From the NCBI GenBank assembly GCA_036655895.1, contig JAVVPF010000007.1:1-64000 (forward strand): 64,000 nucleotides of DNA. Direction: 5' to 3'. Position 1 is the first letter of the stretch, and the number at the start of each line of letters is the position of its first letter. The position numbers and the translations under genes were made by a program. This stretch comes from Cloacibacillus sp. (GTDB taxonomy: Bacteria; Synergistota; Synergistia; Synergistales; Synergistaceae). Positions 9,647-17,311 of the stretch are shown piece after piece. The notes beneath the pieces were generated by a model. That model searched no databases. It had not been told where the DNA came from and was given only the letters and a program-made list of their open reading frames with translations.

Positions 9647-9679
9647 CCTTAATAAAAAAACTTGGGAGGTTTTTCTCTG

Positions 9680-10081
9680 ATGTCACGCAAATATAGAGTC
9701 ACCGTAAACGGAAAAGCATACGATGTAGATGTAGAAGAGATGGGTGCAGGAGCAGTAGCAGCGCCCGCGCCCGCAGCGGCCCCTGTAGCCGCGCCGGCCC
9801 CTGTGGCGGCCCCCGCTCCCGTAGCGGCGCCCGCACCTGCGGCTCCCGCAGCGCCTGTCGCGGCAGGCGAAGGCTCTGTCATCGCGCCGATGCCCGGCAA
9901 AGTCCTCAAAATAGTCGTAGCGCAGGGCGCGGCTGTAACGGCGGGCCAGCTCGTAATAATACTCGAAGCAATGAAGATGGAAAATGAAATCTTCACAGCA
10001 GTAGCAGGAACAGTTTCTCAGATCTGCTGCAAAGAAGGAGACACGGTCAGCACCGGCGACACGCTCCTTGTAGTAGCTTAG
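9680..10081 (+). CDS. mmdC: methylmalonyl-CoA decarboxylase gamma subunit, biotin carrier
   Basis: A 133-residue biotin carboxyl carrier. The N-terminus (MSRKYRVTVNGKAYDVDVEE) is followed by a long Ala/Pro linker (about residues 24-63) and a biotinyl domain with the motif EAMKMEN; the biotinylated lysine is K99. It moves CO2 from the alpha subunit to the beta-subunit pump. The ATG at 9680 is chosen because GGGAGG lies 11 bases upstream; an earlier TTG start would include that site in the coding sequence. The codon-repetitive linker is low complexity and is normal for the family. Confidence 0.93.
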   Translation: MSRKYRVTVNGKAYDVDVEEMGAGAVAAPAPAAAPVAAPAPVAAPAPVAAPAPAAPAAPVAAGEGSVIAPMPGKVLKIVVAQGAAVTAGQLVIILEAMKMENEIFTAVAGTVSQICCKEGDTVSTGDTLLVVA

Positions 10082-10120
10082 TCTGCGGCCACGCAGTCTT
10101 TTCCTAGGGAGGAAAACTGA

Positions 10121-11242
10121 ATGGATCTTTATTTGACCGCACTAAAAGGCGTCATAGACCAGTCGGGATTCATTGCGCTCAACGGGCCAACGCTCGTTAT
10201 GCTCCTTGTCTCCTTCATACTGCTCTACCTCGCCATTGCTAAAGGCTTTGAGCCTCTTCTTCTGATGCCCATCGCCTTCGGCTGCCTTCTCGTCAACCTG
10301 CCGCTCTCCGGCATCGTCGACCCGGGCGGCTTCCTGTACTTCGTAAAGTTCGGCATCGACCATGAGCTCTATCCCGTCATCATCTTCATGGGCATAGGCG
10401 CGCTCACTGACTTTGGCCCGCTTCTTGCGAACCCAATAACCTTCCTTCTCGGAGCTGCCGCCCAGATAGGCGTCTTCTTCGCGGTAATCGGAGCCATGTT
10501 CATGGGCTTCACCATCCAGGAAGCGGCCGGCATCGGCATCATCGGCGGAGCTGACGGCCCCACGGCCATCTACCTCTGCTCGAAGCTCGCCAAAGGCATA
10601 CTTCCTGCCGTCGCAGTTGCGGCGTACAGCTACATGTCGCTCGTTCCGCTCATCCAGCCTCCGGTCATCAAGCTGCTTACAACGCATAAAGACCGCAGCA
10701 TCAAGATGGAGCAGCTTCGCCCCGTAACACGCACGGAGAAGATCCTCTTCCCCATCATCTCCACGATAGCCTGCGGACTGGTGCTTCCCGCCTCCGTGCC
10801 GCTCGTCGGAATGCTGATGTTCGGAAACCTCATGCGCGAATGCGGCTGCACGGAGCGTCTCTCGCTCGCCGCGCAGAACGAAGTGCTTAACGCAACGACG
10901 ATATTCCTCGGCATATCCGTTGGAGCGACAATGAGCGCAGCCTCATTCCTCACAGTCGCCACCATCAAGATCATCGCCCTGGGCCTTGTCGCCTTCGTAT
11001 TCAGCACAGCGGGCGGCGTCCTCTTCGGACAGATAATGAAGGTTGCCACAGGCGGCAAGATCAACCCGATCATCGGCGCGGCTGGAGTTTCTGCCGTTCC
11101 TATGGCGGCGCGCGTCTGCCAGAAGGTAGTCTCGAAAGAATTCCCTGGCAGCTACATCCTCATGCACGCCATGGGCCCGAACGTAGCCGGAGTTATCGGC
11201 ACGGCGGTAGCCGCGGGAGCTATGCTCACGCTTCTTTCATAA
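10121..11242 (+). CDS. mmdB: methylmalonyl-CoA decarboxylase beta subunit, Na+ pump
   Basis: The membrane subunit (373 residues, about nine to eleven helices) that decarboxylates carboxybiotin and exports Na+. Family signatures are GALTDFGPLL near residue 92 and GIGIIGGADGPTAIYL near residue 140; the Asp in GGADGPT is the conserved residue implicated in Na+ transport in OadB. The start follows GGGAGGA. It ends the operon, and a strong terminator lies 36 bases further on. Confidence 0.95.
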   Translation: MDLYLTALKGVIDQSGFIALNGPTLVMLLVSFILLYLAIAKGFEPLLLMPIAFGCLLVNLPLSGIVDPGGFLYFVKFGIDHELYPVIIFMGIGALTDFGPLLANPITFLLGAAAQIGVFFAVIGAMFMGFTIQEAAGIGIIGGADGPTAIYLCSKLAKGILPAVAVAAYSYMSLVPLIQPPVIKLLTTHKDRSIKMEQLRPVTRTEKILFPIISTIACGLVLPASVPLVGMLMFGNLMRECGCTERLSLAAQNEVLNATTIFLGISVGATMSAASFLTVATIKIIALGLVAFVFSTAGGVLFGQIMKVATGGKINPIIGAAGVSAVPMAARVCQKVVSKEFPGSYILMHAMGPNVAGVIGTAVAAGAMLTLLS

Positions 11243-11277
11243 TCACGGCAGCTAACGGACGACCCGTTTAAACGCAA

Positions 11278-11328
11278 AAAAATCTCCGAGGCCCTTTAAG
11301 CTCTGCGCTTAGGGCCTCGGAGATTTTT
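11278..11328. terminator. terminator between mmdB and the GNAT gene
   Basis: A stem of about 18 pairs (11278-11295 with 11311-11328) has A-rich and T-rich ends, and its loop can form a small second hairpin. It lies between convergent genes and can act in both directions. Confidence 0.88.
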
Positions 11329-11360
11329 ATACCTGCGTGGTGCACTGGACGCGCAAAAAA

Positions 11361-11891
11361 CTAGCGCTCCGCGTCAAACGCTCCTTCGTGCATGTTATAT
11401 CTTCCCATAATGATAATGTCCCTATACTTTCCGTTCTGCATGACGCCGTATTTTATCAGCCCTTCGTGCTGGAAGCCGAGCGACTGGTAGAGATGCACCG
11501 CGCGGGCGTTCTCCGCCTGCACCTCAAGCTCCACACGCACCAGCATCAGCCAGTTGTCCGCGATATCGAGTAGCTTGGAAAGAAGCGCGCGGCCCACGCC
11601 CATATCCTGATATTTCGCGTTTACGATGATGGCGACGGAGGCCACGTGGCGTAATCTCGCCTTTTTATAAAGCACAAGCATAGCGTGCCCTATGACCTTT
11701 TCCCCGTTTGGGGTGTCGACTACGGCGCAAAAAGCTGGGAAGTCCGGGTCGTATTTCGTATAAAGCTCCCGTGTGAAGCTGACGCTCTCCGAAGTGAGCG
11801 TTGGGATAGTCTCCATCACTCCCGGCATCGTGCGCATTTCGTTGATGTCCTCAACATCACTTTCCTTGAATGGCCTGATCCTGTACTCCAA
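11361..11891 (-). CDS. GNAT-family N-acetyltransferase
   Basis: A 176-residue acetyltransferase fold. The acetyl-CoA loop appears as YQDMGVGRALL near residue 95, and the C-terminal ARAVHLYQSLGFQHEG is the usual beta5-alpha4 element with the conserved Tyr. Length and the RIRPFKESDVEDI start resemble RimI/SpeG-like enzymes that acetylate amines, antibiotics or protein N-termini, but the substrate cannot be told. The start is TTG at 11891, seven bases after AGGAGG. It stands alone with its own upstream region. Confidence 0.85.
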   Translation of the reverse strand: MEYRIRPFKESDVEDINEMRTMPGVMETIPTLTSESVSFTRELYTKYDPDFPAFCAVVDTPNGEKVIGHAMLVLYKKARLRHVASVAIIVNAKYQDMGVGRALLSKLLDIADNWLMLVRVELEVQAENARAVHLYQSLGFQHEGLIKYGVMQNGKYRDIIIMGRYNMHEGAFDAER

Positions 11892-12342
11892 AACGCCGCC
11901 TCCTAAAATATATAGATAGCAATTTTCTTGAGTTAAGTATAATATGAAATAAGCAAAAAAAGCAACGTGGGAGGGAAAACGTGATTTCCTATGTCTAAAT
12001 ATTGATTATGCTGACCTCACGTTTATGCCGCTTGTTTTTTACTTTACGCTTCTCATTTATAACAATACTGTTCATTTTTGTTTTTAATTAAATTTTTAAT
12101 TGAAAATTTAATTACCGCATAAAGATTATACTTCTTTTAGCGCCCTCCATTGATCACACAATATTTGTAATTGACAAAATTAAAAAACAATGTAATAATT
12201 TTGCCAACGAAATAGAATCCCAAAAATAATAAGGGATTTTAAAATAATTACAAAATCCTATTAATGATTGGGGATGGTAAAATAATTTAGACATCTGTGA
12301 TGTCGAGCTTGCTTTTATTCTGTAAAAAAGGAGATGCAAGAG
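11892..12342 (+). promoter_or_regulatory. intergenic region with candidate promoter for the glycyl-radical gene cluster
   Basis: A very AT-rich 451-base gap between divergent genes. For the plus strand, TTGACA (12171-12176) is followed after 17 bases by AATAAT (12194-12199). An imperfect inverted repeat ATTTGT/ACAAAA overlaps this -35 (12162-12178) and could be an operator. AAGGAG (12328-12333) serves the SDR gene. For the minus strand, TTGCTT about 18 bases from TATACT (near 11935-11970) may drive the GNAT gene. No hidden gene was seen. Confidence 0.45.
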
Positions 12343-13095
12343 ATGAAATTTCTTAACAAGACCGTTCTGATAACCGGTGCGTCCGGGGGGATCGGCAGGG
12401 CTTTAGCAAAGGGATTCGCAAGAGAAGGTGCCGCTGTAGCTCTCGTCGGCAGGGACAAGGAGCGGACAGCGGAGGTAGCGAGGTGTTGTGGTGCAGTTTA
12501 TCATTCCACCCTCGATATCACTGATCCAGCAAACTGCAAAAAAATAATTCAAGATGTTTATAAGCTGGCTGGAGGCCTTGACGTATTGATCAACAACGCG
12601 GGAGCAATGTTCCGAGGTGATATAGCGGACACTCCTGACGAAGAATGGCTAAAACTTTTTGATATCAACGTACATGCGGTTTTTTATCTTTCCAAAGAGG
12701 CAATCAAAGTCATGCGTGAACATCATATAAAAGGCAATATTGTTCATATTGCCTCCAACAGCGCTCTTGGCGGGCGTAAAGGTCACATTGCATACGCAAC
12801 TACAAAAGGCGCTGTAGTGCAGATGGCTCGCTGTATGGCCCTTGACTGCGCAGTCGACCAAATTCGTGTCAATGCCGTCTGTCCAGGAGCGACTGATACC
12901 TCTATGCCAATGTCGAAGCATGGAATCGAAATGACGCGCGAGCGTCTTATAGAAAATTGCCGTCTAACTATACCGATGCAGCGTATGGCCGCCCCCGAAG
13001 AAGTTGTTTCAGCGGTGCTCTTCATTGCTTCGGAAGAGTCTAGTTACATCACGGGAACGACGCTTTCTGTTGACGGAGGAACCACAGCAGGTTAG
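12343..13095 (+). CDS. SDR-family oxidoreductase
   Basis: A 250-residue short-chain dehydrogenase/reductase. It has the cofactor motif TGASGGIG (residues 11-18), NNAGAMF, the catalytic Ser in HIASNSALGG and YATTKGA with the Tyr-x3-Lys pair, and the end SSYITGTTLSVDGG. An Arg after the glycine motif region (VGRDKER) hints at NADP(H). The second ATG (12343) is used since AAGGAG is nine bases upstream and only one base before the first ATG. It is the first gene of a cluster that ends near 21954; it may oxidise or reduce a hydroxyl group of that cluster's substrate. Confidence 0.85.
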   Translation: MKFLNKTVLITGASGGIGRALAKGFAREGAAVALVGRDKERTAEVARCCGAVYHSTLDITDPANCKKIIQDVYKLAGGLDVLINNAGAMFRGDIADTPDEEWLKLFDINVHAVFYLSKEAIKVMREHHIKGNIVHIASNSALGGRKGHIAYATTKGAVVQMARCMALDCAVDQIRVNAVCPGATDTSMPMSKHGIEMTRERLIENCRLTIPMQRMAAPEEVVSAVLFIASEESSYITGTTLSVDGGTTAG

Positions 13096-13171
13096 AAATA
13101 CGTTTCTTCCATGGCGTTTTATATTACCTATACCACGATAAATATCTCATTAATGAAAGGTGGAAAAGAAT

Positions 13172-14398
13172 ATGAGTTACACAATATTTAAAAATGCAAC
13201 ATTGATAGACGGTAACGGAGGAGATCCTAAGTATAACGCGTCGGTATTGATTGAAGATAATATTATAAAAGAGGTTGCAGATAATGAAATACATTGCGCC
13301 TCCGCAGATGTAATAGATTGTCAAGGAAATGCTTTGCTGCCAGGGCTTATTGACGGTCACATGCACCTTGGGCTTATTGAGATAGAAGTAGTTGATATCG
13401 TTCGTCGCAATCCTATCGGACTGATAGCCGCGAGAATGTTCAGAAATATGCGTGAATCGTTGGCGATGGGATATACTTCAGCCCGTGATACCGGCGGCGC
13501 GGATGTGGGTTTTCGCCTTGCGATGGAAAATGGTGAAGCGCTTGGGCCGCGTTTGAGAGTCAGCGGACCGTGCATAGCGCAAAGCGGCGGCCACGGCGAC
13601 AACAGAGGTCCGTCGGAGTATCGCCCTTACTATGAAGGTTCCATGGGATTCAGATCAAGATTGGCCGACGGCAGAGCTGAAGTTCTGAAAGCGTGCAGAG
13701 AGACACTGCGTGAAGGTGCGGACTTTATCAAAATCATGGCGTGCGGCGGATGCGCGAGTCCGACCGGAGGTCCAAACGCGTGTCAATATACACCGGAAGA
13801 GATGTCGGCCGCAGTAGAAGTGGCGGACAACGCTGGGACTTACGTCGCGGCACATTGTTATTCGGATAAGAGCATACGCCGCTGCACCGAAGCCGGAATC
13901 CGCACGATTGAACATGGGAATCTGCTTGAGCGACAGACCGCTAAGATGATGGCTGAGAGAGGCACCTATCTTGTACCCACCCAAATAACCTATGAAATGG
14001 TGCTGGAACATGCTCGAGATACTCTTTCAAAGTTTATGTACGATAAATTTATCGCAGTGAATGACAGAGGCTATGAAGCCATCAAAATCGCTATGGAAGA
14101 AGGTGTCAAAATCGGAGGCGGCAGCGACCTTACCGGACATAATACACAATATGCCTTTGGCGCCATTACATACCAGGCTAGGGCACAGGGCGCAATGAAC
14201 GCGATAGTATCGTTTACAAAGGTAAACTCGGAGATTATGGGTATATCAGAACAGGTCGGAACCATTGAAGCCGGTAAACTGGCCGACTTTATCGTTGTTA
14301 AAGGGAATCCGTTAGAAAACATGGAGCTCTTTAAAAATTCCGCAGAGAACGTTTTAGTGATCATGCAGGACGGAAAGACATACAAGAAGCTGATCTAG
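13172..14398 (+). CDS. metal-dependent amidohydrolase (Xaa-Pro dipeptidase/imidazolonepropionase-like)
   Basis: A 408-residue amidohydrolase-superfamily enzyme. The metal site is visible: GLIDGHMHLG (H63, H65), the lysine of FIKIMACGG that is usually carboxylated, AAHCYS, IEHGN and the Asp of GGGSDLTG. The closest family I can name is the group that includes Xaa-Pro and Xaa-Arg dipeptidases and imidazolonepropionase. Start ATG 13172 has AAAGGTGG eight bases upstream. No signal peptide, so it is cytoplasmic. In this cluster it could release a proline-like compound from a peptide or open a cyclic amide; that is inference from neighbours. Confidence 0.82.
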   Translation: MSYTIFKNATLIDGNGGDPKYNASVLIEDNIIKEVADNEIHCASADVIDCQGNALLPGLIDGHMHLGLIEIEVVDIVRRNPIGLIAARMFRNMRESLAMGYTSARDTGGADVGFRLAMENGEALGPRLRVSGPCIAQSGGHGDNRGPSEYRPYYEGSMGFRSRLADGRAEVLKACRETLREGADFIKIMACGGCASPTGGPNACQYTPEEMSAAVEVADNAGTYVAAHCYSDKSIRRCTEAGIRTIEHGNLLERQTAKMMAERGTYLVPTQITYEMVLEHARDTLSKFMYDKFIAVNDRGYEAIKIAMEEGVKIGGGSDLTGHNTQYAFGAITYQARAQGAMNAIVSFTKVNSEIMGISEQVGTIEAGKLADFIVVKGNPLENMELFKNSAENVLVIMQDGKTYKKLI

Positions 14399-14440
14399 CA
14401 AGCAGCATAACGCAGCGTAATATTGAAAGGAGTGTAAGAT

Positions 14441-15874
14441 ATGAGCGAACACATTTCAAGCAATCCCGAAAGTATGGTAGAAGCTTCAAAAGGAATCAAA
14501 ATCCCACATGTATGGACGATAATTTTTTTCTGCCTGATTGCGGCGGGCCTCATGACTTATTTGATTCCAGCAGGTCTGTATGACCGCATTGAAGTCGCTG
14601 GACGCAAAGTTGTAGATCCTAATACCTTTCATTTTATAACACAATCCCCTGTAAGCGTTTTTGGTTGGTTCGTGTGCATCATCGAAGGAATGCAGCAGTC
14701 CATGCCGATAATGTGTATGGTGCTATGCCCGATAGCAGCCACTGACATCTACATTCAAAGCGGCACCATGGAAAAAATGATAAGCTGGATCCTTCGTACC
14801 TGCCGCAGCGACAAAGTGATCATGCTCGGTCTCATGATTTTCTTTGCATGCAGGGGCGCGATGGGAGCGATGGAGCACCATATACCCTTTGTTCCGCTTG
14901 CTATAAGCATCTCCCTGATATGCGGTTATGACGTCATGGTAGGCCTTCTATTGGTATTCATGCCGACATTTGTTTCCTTTGCCGTGGGTCCCCTGAATAT
15001 ATACACGGTGGCCGTCGCTCAGGGGATTTCCGGTCTGCCGCTTTATTCCGCCATGGCTTTCCGCGTAGTGATATGGCTGGTATGCTGCGCCATAACTTTT
15101 TGGTATATCTTCCGTTACGCCAAGAGAGTGAAAGCTGACCATTCGTTGAGCGTTACAGGGTTTGTTAATCCCTCGTCTGCCGCTGGCGACAAAGAATTGG
15201 AAAAGATGCGCGATGAACGAATGAGCGTACGTCAAAAAGTATTGATGGTCATGTTCCTGATAACCACCGTTCTTCAGATGGTAGGTCCTATCAAGTTTGA
15301 ATGGGGTTTTTCAGAAATAGCCGCCCTGTGGCTGGTCTCTGGAATCTTGGCAGGCGTAGTTGCCGGCTACAATAACGAAAAAATATGCAGTATTTTCGTA
15401 CGCAGCTGGACCTCGGATATCCTTATTGGAACCTTCTGCATTGGCTTTGCGCGCGCGGTGTCATTGGTGCTGACAAAGGGCAATGTGCTTGACACGATAA
15501 TTTACGCTCTTGCGGTGCCACTAAAACAGATCCCGATCTCCTTTTCAGCCATAGGGATGTATTTCACCCAGTCTATAATCAATTTCTTTATACCGTCAGG
15601 CAGCGGACAGGCCACTGTTACTATGCCTATCATGGCTCCCCTGGCCGATATCATTGGCATGACGCGCCAGACCGCAGTTATAGCTTTTCAGATGGGCGAC
15701 GGCCTGACCAATATGATAATACCCACCTTTGGTACCTTGATCATCTATATCAGCATTGCCAAGGTTGACTTTAAAACGTATATAAAATGGGTCTATCCGC
15801 TTTATTTCATGCTGGTTGGAGTTGCCTGCGTCACTCTGCTCATTGCTACTGCAATAAAGCTGGGGCCCTTTTAA
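14441..15874 (+). CDS. YfcC/DcuC-family membrane carrier
   Basis: A 477-residue polytopic inner-membrane carrier of the YfcC group (C4-dicarboxylate-carrier-like, related to putative arginine/ornithine transporters). It starts with a soluble 25-residue tail, then a helix and the typical LIPAGLYDRIEVAGRKVVDP. Later landmarks are HHIPFVPLAISI and NFFIPSGSGQATVTMPIMAP, the family's conserved C-terminal hairpin. AAGGAG lies in front of the start. It should bring the substrate of the cluster into the cell; family members carry amino acids, peptides or dicarboxylates, so the substrate stays open. Confidence 0.82.
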   Translation: MSEHISSNPESMVEASKGIKIPHVWTIIFFCLIAAGLMTYLIPAGLYDRIEVAGRKVVDPNTFHFITQSPVSVFGWFVCIIEGMQQSMPIMCMVLCPIAATDIYIQSGTMEKMISWILRTCRSDKVIMLGLMIFFACRGAMGAMEHHIPFVPLAISISLICGYDVMVGLLLVFMPTFVSFAVGPLNIYTVAVAQGISGLPLYSAMAFRVVIWLVCCAITFWYIFRYAKRVKADHSLSVTGFVNPSSAAGDKELEKMRDERMSVRQKVLMVMFLITTVLQMVGPIKFEWGFSEIAALWLVSGILAGVVAGYNNEKICSIFVRSWTSDILIGTFCIGFARAVSLVLTKGNVLDTIIYALAVPLKQIPISFSAIGMYFTQSIINFFIPSGSGQATVTMPIMAPLADIIGMTRQTAVIAFQMGDGLTNMIIPTFGTLIIYISIAKVDFKTYIKWVYPLYFMLVGVACVTLLIATAIKLGPF

Positions 15875-15942
15875 AGAAAGGCCAATGGAAGTTTAAATAG
15901 TTTTTCAACAGTATGATACGACCATATTCAGGAGGTACTATG

Positions 15943-16725
15943 ATGACAGTTAACGTTAAGATCGGGTTTATAGGCACAGGCGGTATAGCTACCGCGCTTG
16001 CCAAAGGTTTCTGCACTGCGCCGGAGTTTGAAGGCAAAGTCTATGTCTTTGATATAAATAAGGAAAGAACTGACTGCTTAAAAAAGCTGTATCCGGACAA
16101 AATAATTGTTGCAGCATCGAACCAGGAACTTGTAAATAACGTAGATGTTGTTTTTCCAACCCTTCTTCCTAAGGTGCTTGAGAAGGTTGCGCCCGAAATA
16201 AATTTTAGAAAAGAAAATCATGTTATACATATTGCAGCCGGCACAAAAATATCAAAGGCTGCTCCGTGGTTCGCTCCAGCTCAGAGCGTTGTTCGTGCGG
16301 TCCCGCTTCCTTTTGCCGCAAGAAAGATCGGCCCCGTCGTTCTTTTCGGTGACGACGAATTGAGCTGCGAAGTGCTGGCACTTCTTGGAACTATCGTCAA
16401 GGTCAAGAGCGAAAAAGATCTTGAAGTGCTTGCCGCTGTAACTGGCGTGATGGTTCCGTATTATGGCCTCGTAGGAGAAATCGTTAGATGGTGCATGACA
16501 AAAGATCTTGATTTTAAGAGCGCTCTGGATTATACCTCCTATATGAATGAGGCGCTTTCAACCTTGATGCGTGAAGATTGTACTGAAGATATAGAGGCCT
16601 TCATGCTGGAAAATACTACGCCAGGCGGAATGAATGAACTGGGGTGGGACGAAATGAAAGCGACGGATGGATATGGGCCATGGAGAAGCGCGCTTGAAAA
16701 AATCGGCAAACATTACGATCTGTAG
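15943..16725 (+). CDS. divergent pyrroline-5-carboxylate-reductase-like oxidoreductase
   Basis: A 260-residue protein with the P5C reductase fold: N-terminal NAD(P) site GFIGTGGIATALAKGF and an all-helical C-terminal domain with TTPGGMNELG, comparable to TSPGGTT-x-G in ProC. It is not an ordinary ProC: the proline-loop SGSGPAY is replaced by TGVMVPYYG, and the segment after VRA is VPLPFAARKIGPVV instead of MPNTPA. It probably reduces a cyclic imine or related compound made by this cluster. AGGAGG is seven bases before ATG 15943; ATG 15940 is an alternative. Confidence 0.75.
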   Translation: MTVNVKIGFIGTGGIATALAKGFCTAPEFEGKVYVFDINKERTDCLKKLYPDKIIVAASNQELVNNVDVVFPTLLPKVLEKVAPEINFRKENHVIHIAAGTKISKAAPWFAPAQSVVRAVPLPFAARKIGPVVLFGDDELSCEVLALLGTIVKVKSEKDLEVLAAVTGVMVPYYGLVGEIVRWCMTKDLDFKSALDYTSYMNEALSTLMREDCTEDIEAFMLENTTPGGMNELGWDEMKATDGYGPWRSALEKIGKHYDL

Positions 16726-16736
16726 GCTCTAATCAT

Positions 16737-16780
16737 AATTGAGAAAAATCCTTCCTGTGCAGGGAGGATTTTTCTCAATT
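16737..16780 (+). terminator. hairpin after the ProC-like gene (partial terminator or processing site)
   Basis: A 20-bp stem (16737-16756 with 16761-16780, one G-U pair) with a four-base loop. T5 lies inside the right arm and no T run follows, so full termination is uncertain; the next gene has its own spacing and ribosome site. Confidence 0.6.
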
Positions 16781-16826
16781 AAGCGTATAAACTATAATTA
16801 AAGATTAAGATAAGGAGAGATATACA

Positions 16827-17213
16827 ATGGACATCGCAAAAGCTTTAAAAATGATAGAAAAAGCTCAAACAAAGGCCAATGAATTTGGAGCTTCAATGGC
16901 TTTTTCAGTTTTTGACGCAAGCCAGGAACCTGTGTTTTTCTATAGGATGGACGGTACGGAAAACTTAAGCGCCAAGCTGGCGTCTGCAAAAGCTCTGACG
17001 GCATTGAAAATTGGCGCTGATACGGAGAAGGTTGCATACTTAGTTAAAAAGGATAGCGGCCTTTTGCGCAATATCCGTTACGAGACGGAGATATCTCTAA
17101 TAGGCGGCGGGAAGTTGATATTTGATAATGAAACTCTGATTGGCGCCATTGGTGTCAGCGGGGGCTCCGAGGATGAGGATATTGCCGTAGCATCCGCCGC
17201 AATATCTAATTAA
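16827..17213 (+). CDS. GlcG/HbpS-family protein
   Basis: A 128-residue protein of the GlcG/HbpS (haem-degrading-like, PduO C-terminal) fold, matching in length and in segments such as FDASQEPVFFYRMDGT, SAKALTAL and the glycine-rich end LIGAIGVSGGSEDEDIAVA. Members bind small molecules, haem or cobalamin-like ligands, or form part of diol and glycolate clusters; the role here is unknown. AAGGAGA precedes the start. It sits immediately before the glycyl radical enzyme but is separated from it by a promoter/operator region. Confidence 0.75.
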   Translation: MDIAKALKMIEKAQTKANEFGASMAFSVFDASQEPVFFYRMDGTENLSAKLASAKALTALKIGADTEKVAYLVKKDSGLLRNIRYETEISLIGGGKLIFDNETLIGAIGVSGGSEDEDIAVASAAISN

Positions 17214-17219
17214 AACCGG

Positions 17220-17261
17220 TTGACAACCTCCTCAGTTGTACTATACTATCTATTATAGTAT
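17220..17261 (+). promoter_or_regulatory. promoter with overlapping operator before the glycyl radical enzyme
   Basis: TTGACA (17220-17225) and TATACT (17242-17247) are 16 bases apart. A perfect inverted repeat ATACTAT-N5-ATAGTAT (17243-17261) covers the -10 box and start region, where a repressor would block transcription. The GntR/FCD regulator encoded at 20691 is the natural candidate. Confidence 0.65.
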
Positions 17262-17311
17262 CCTAAATAATACACAGGCTCCTAAAAATATAGTAAATTG
17301 GAGGAATTGGC

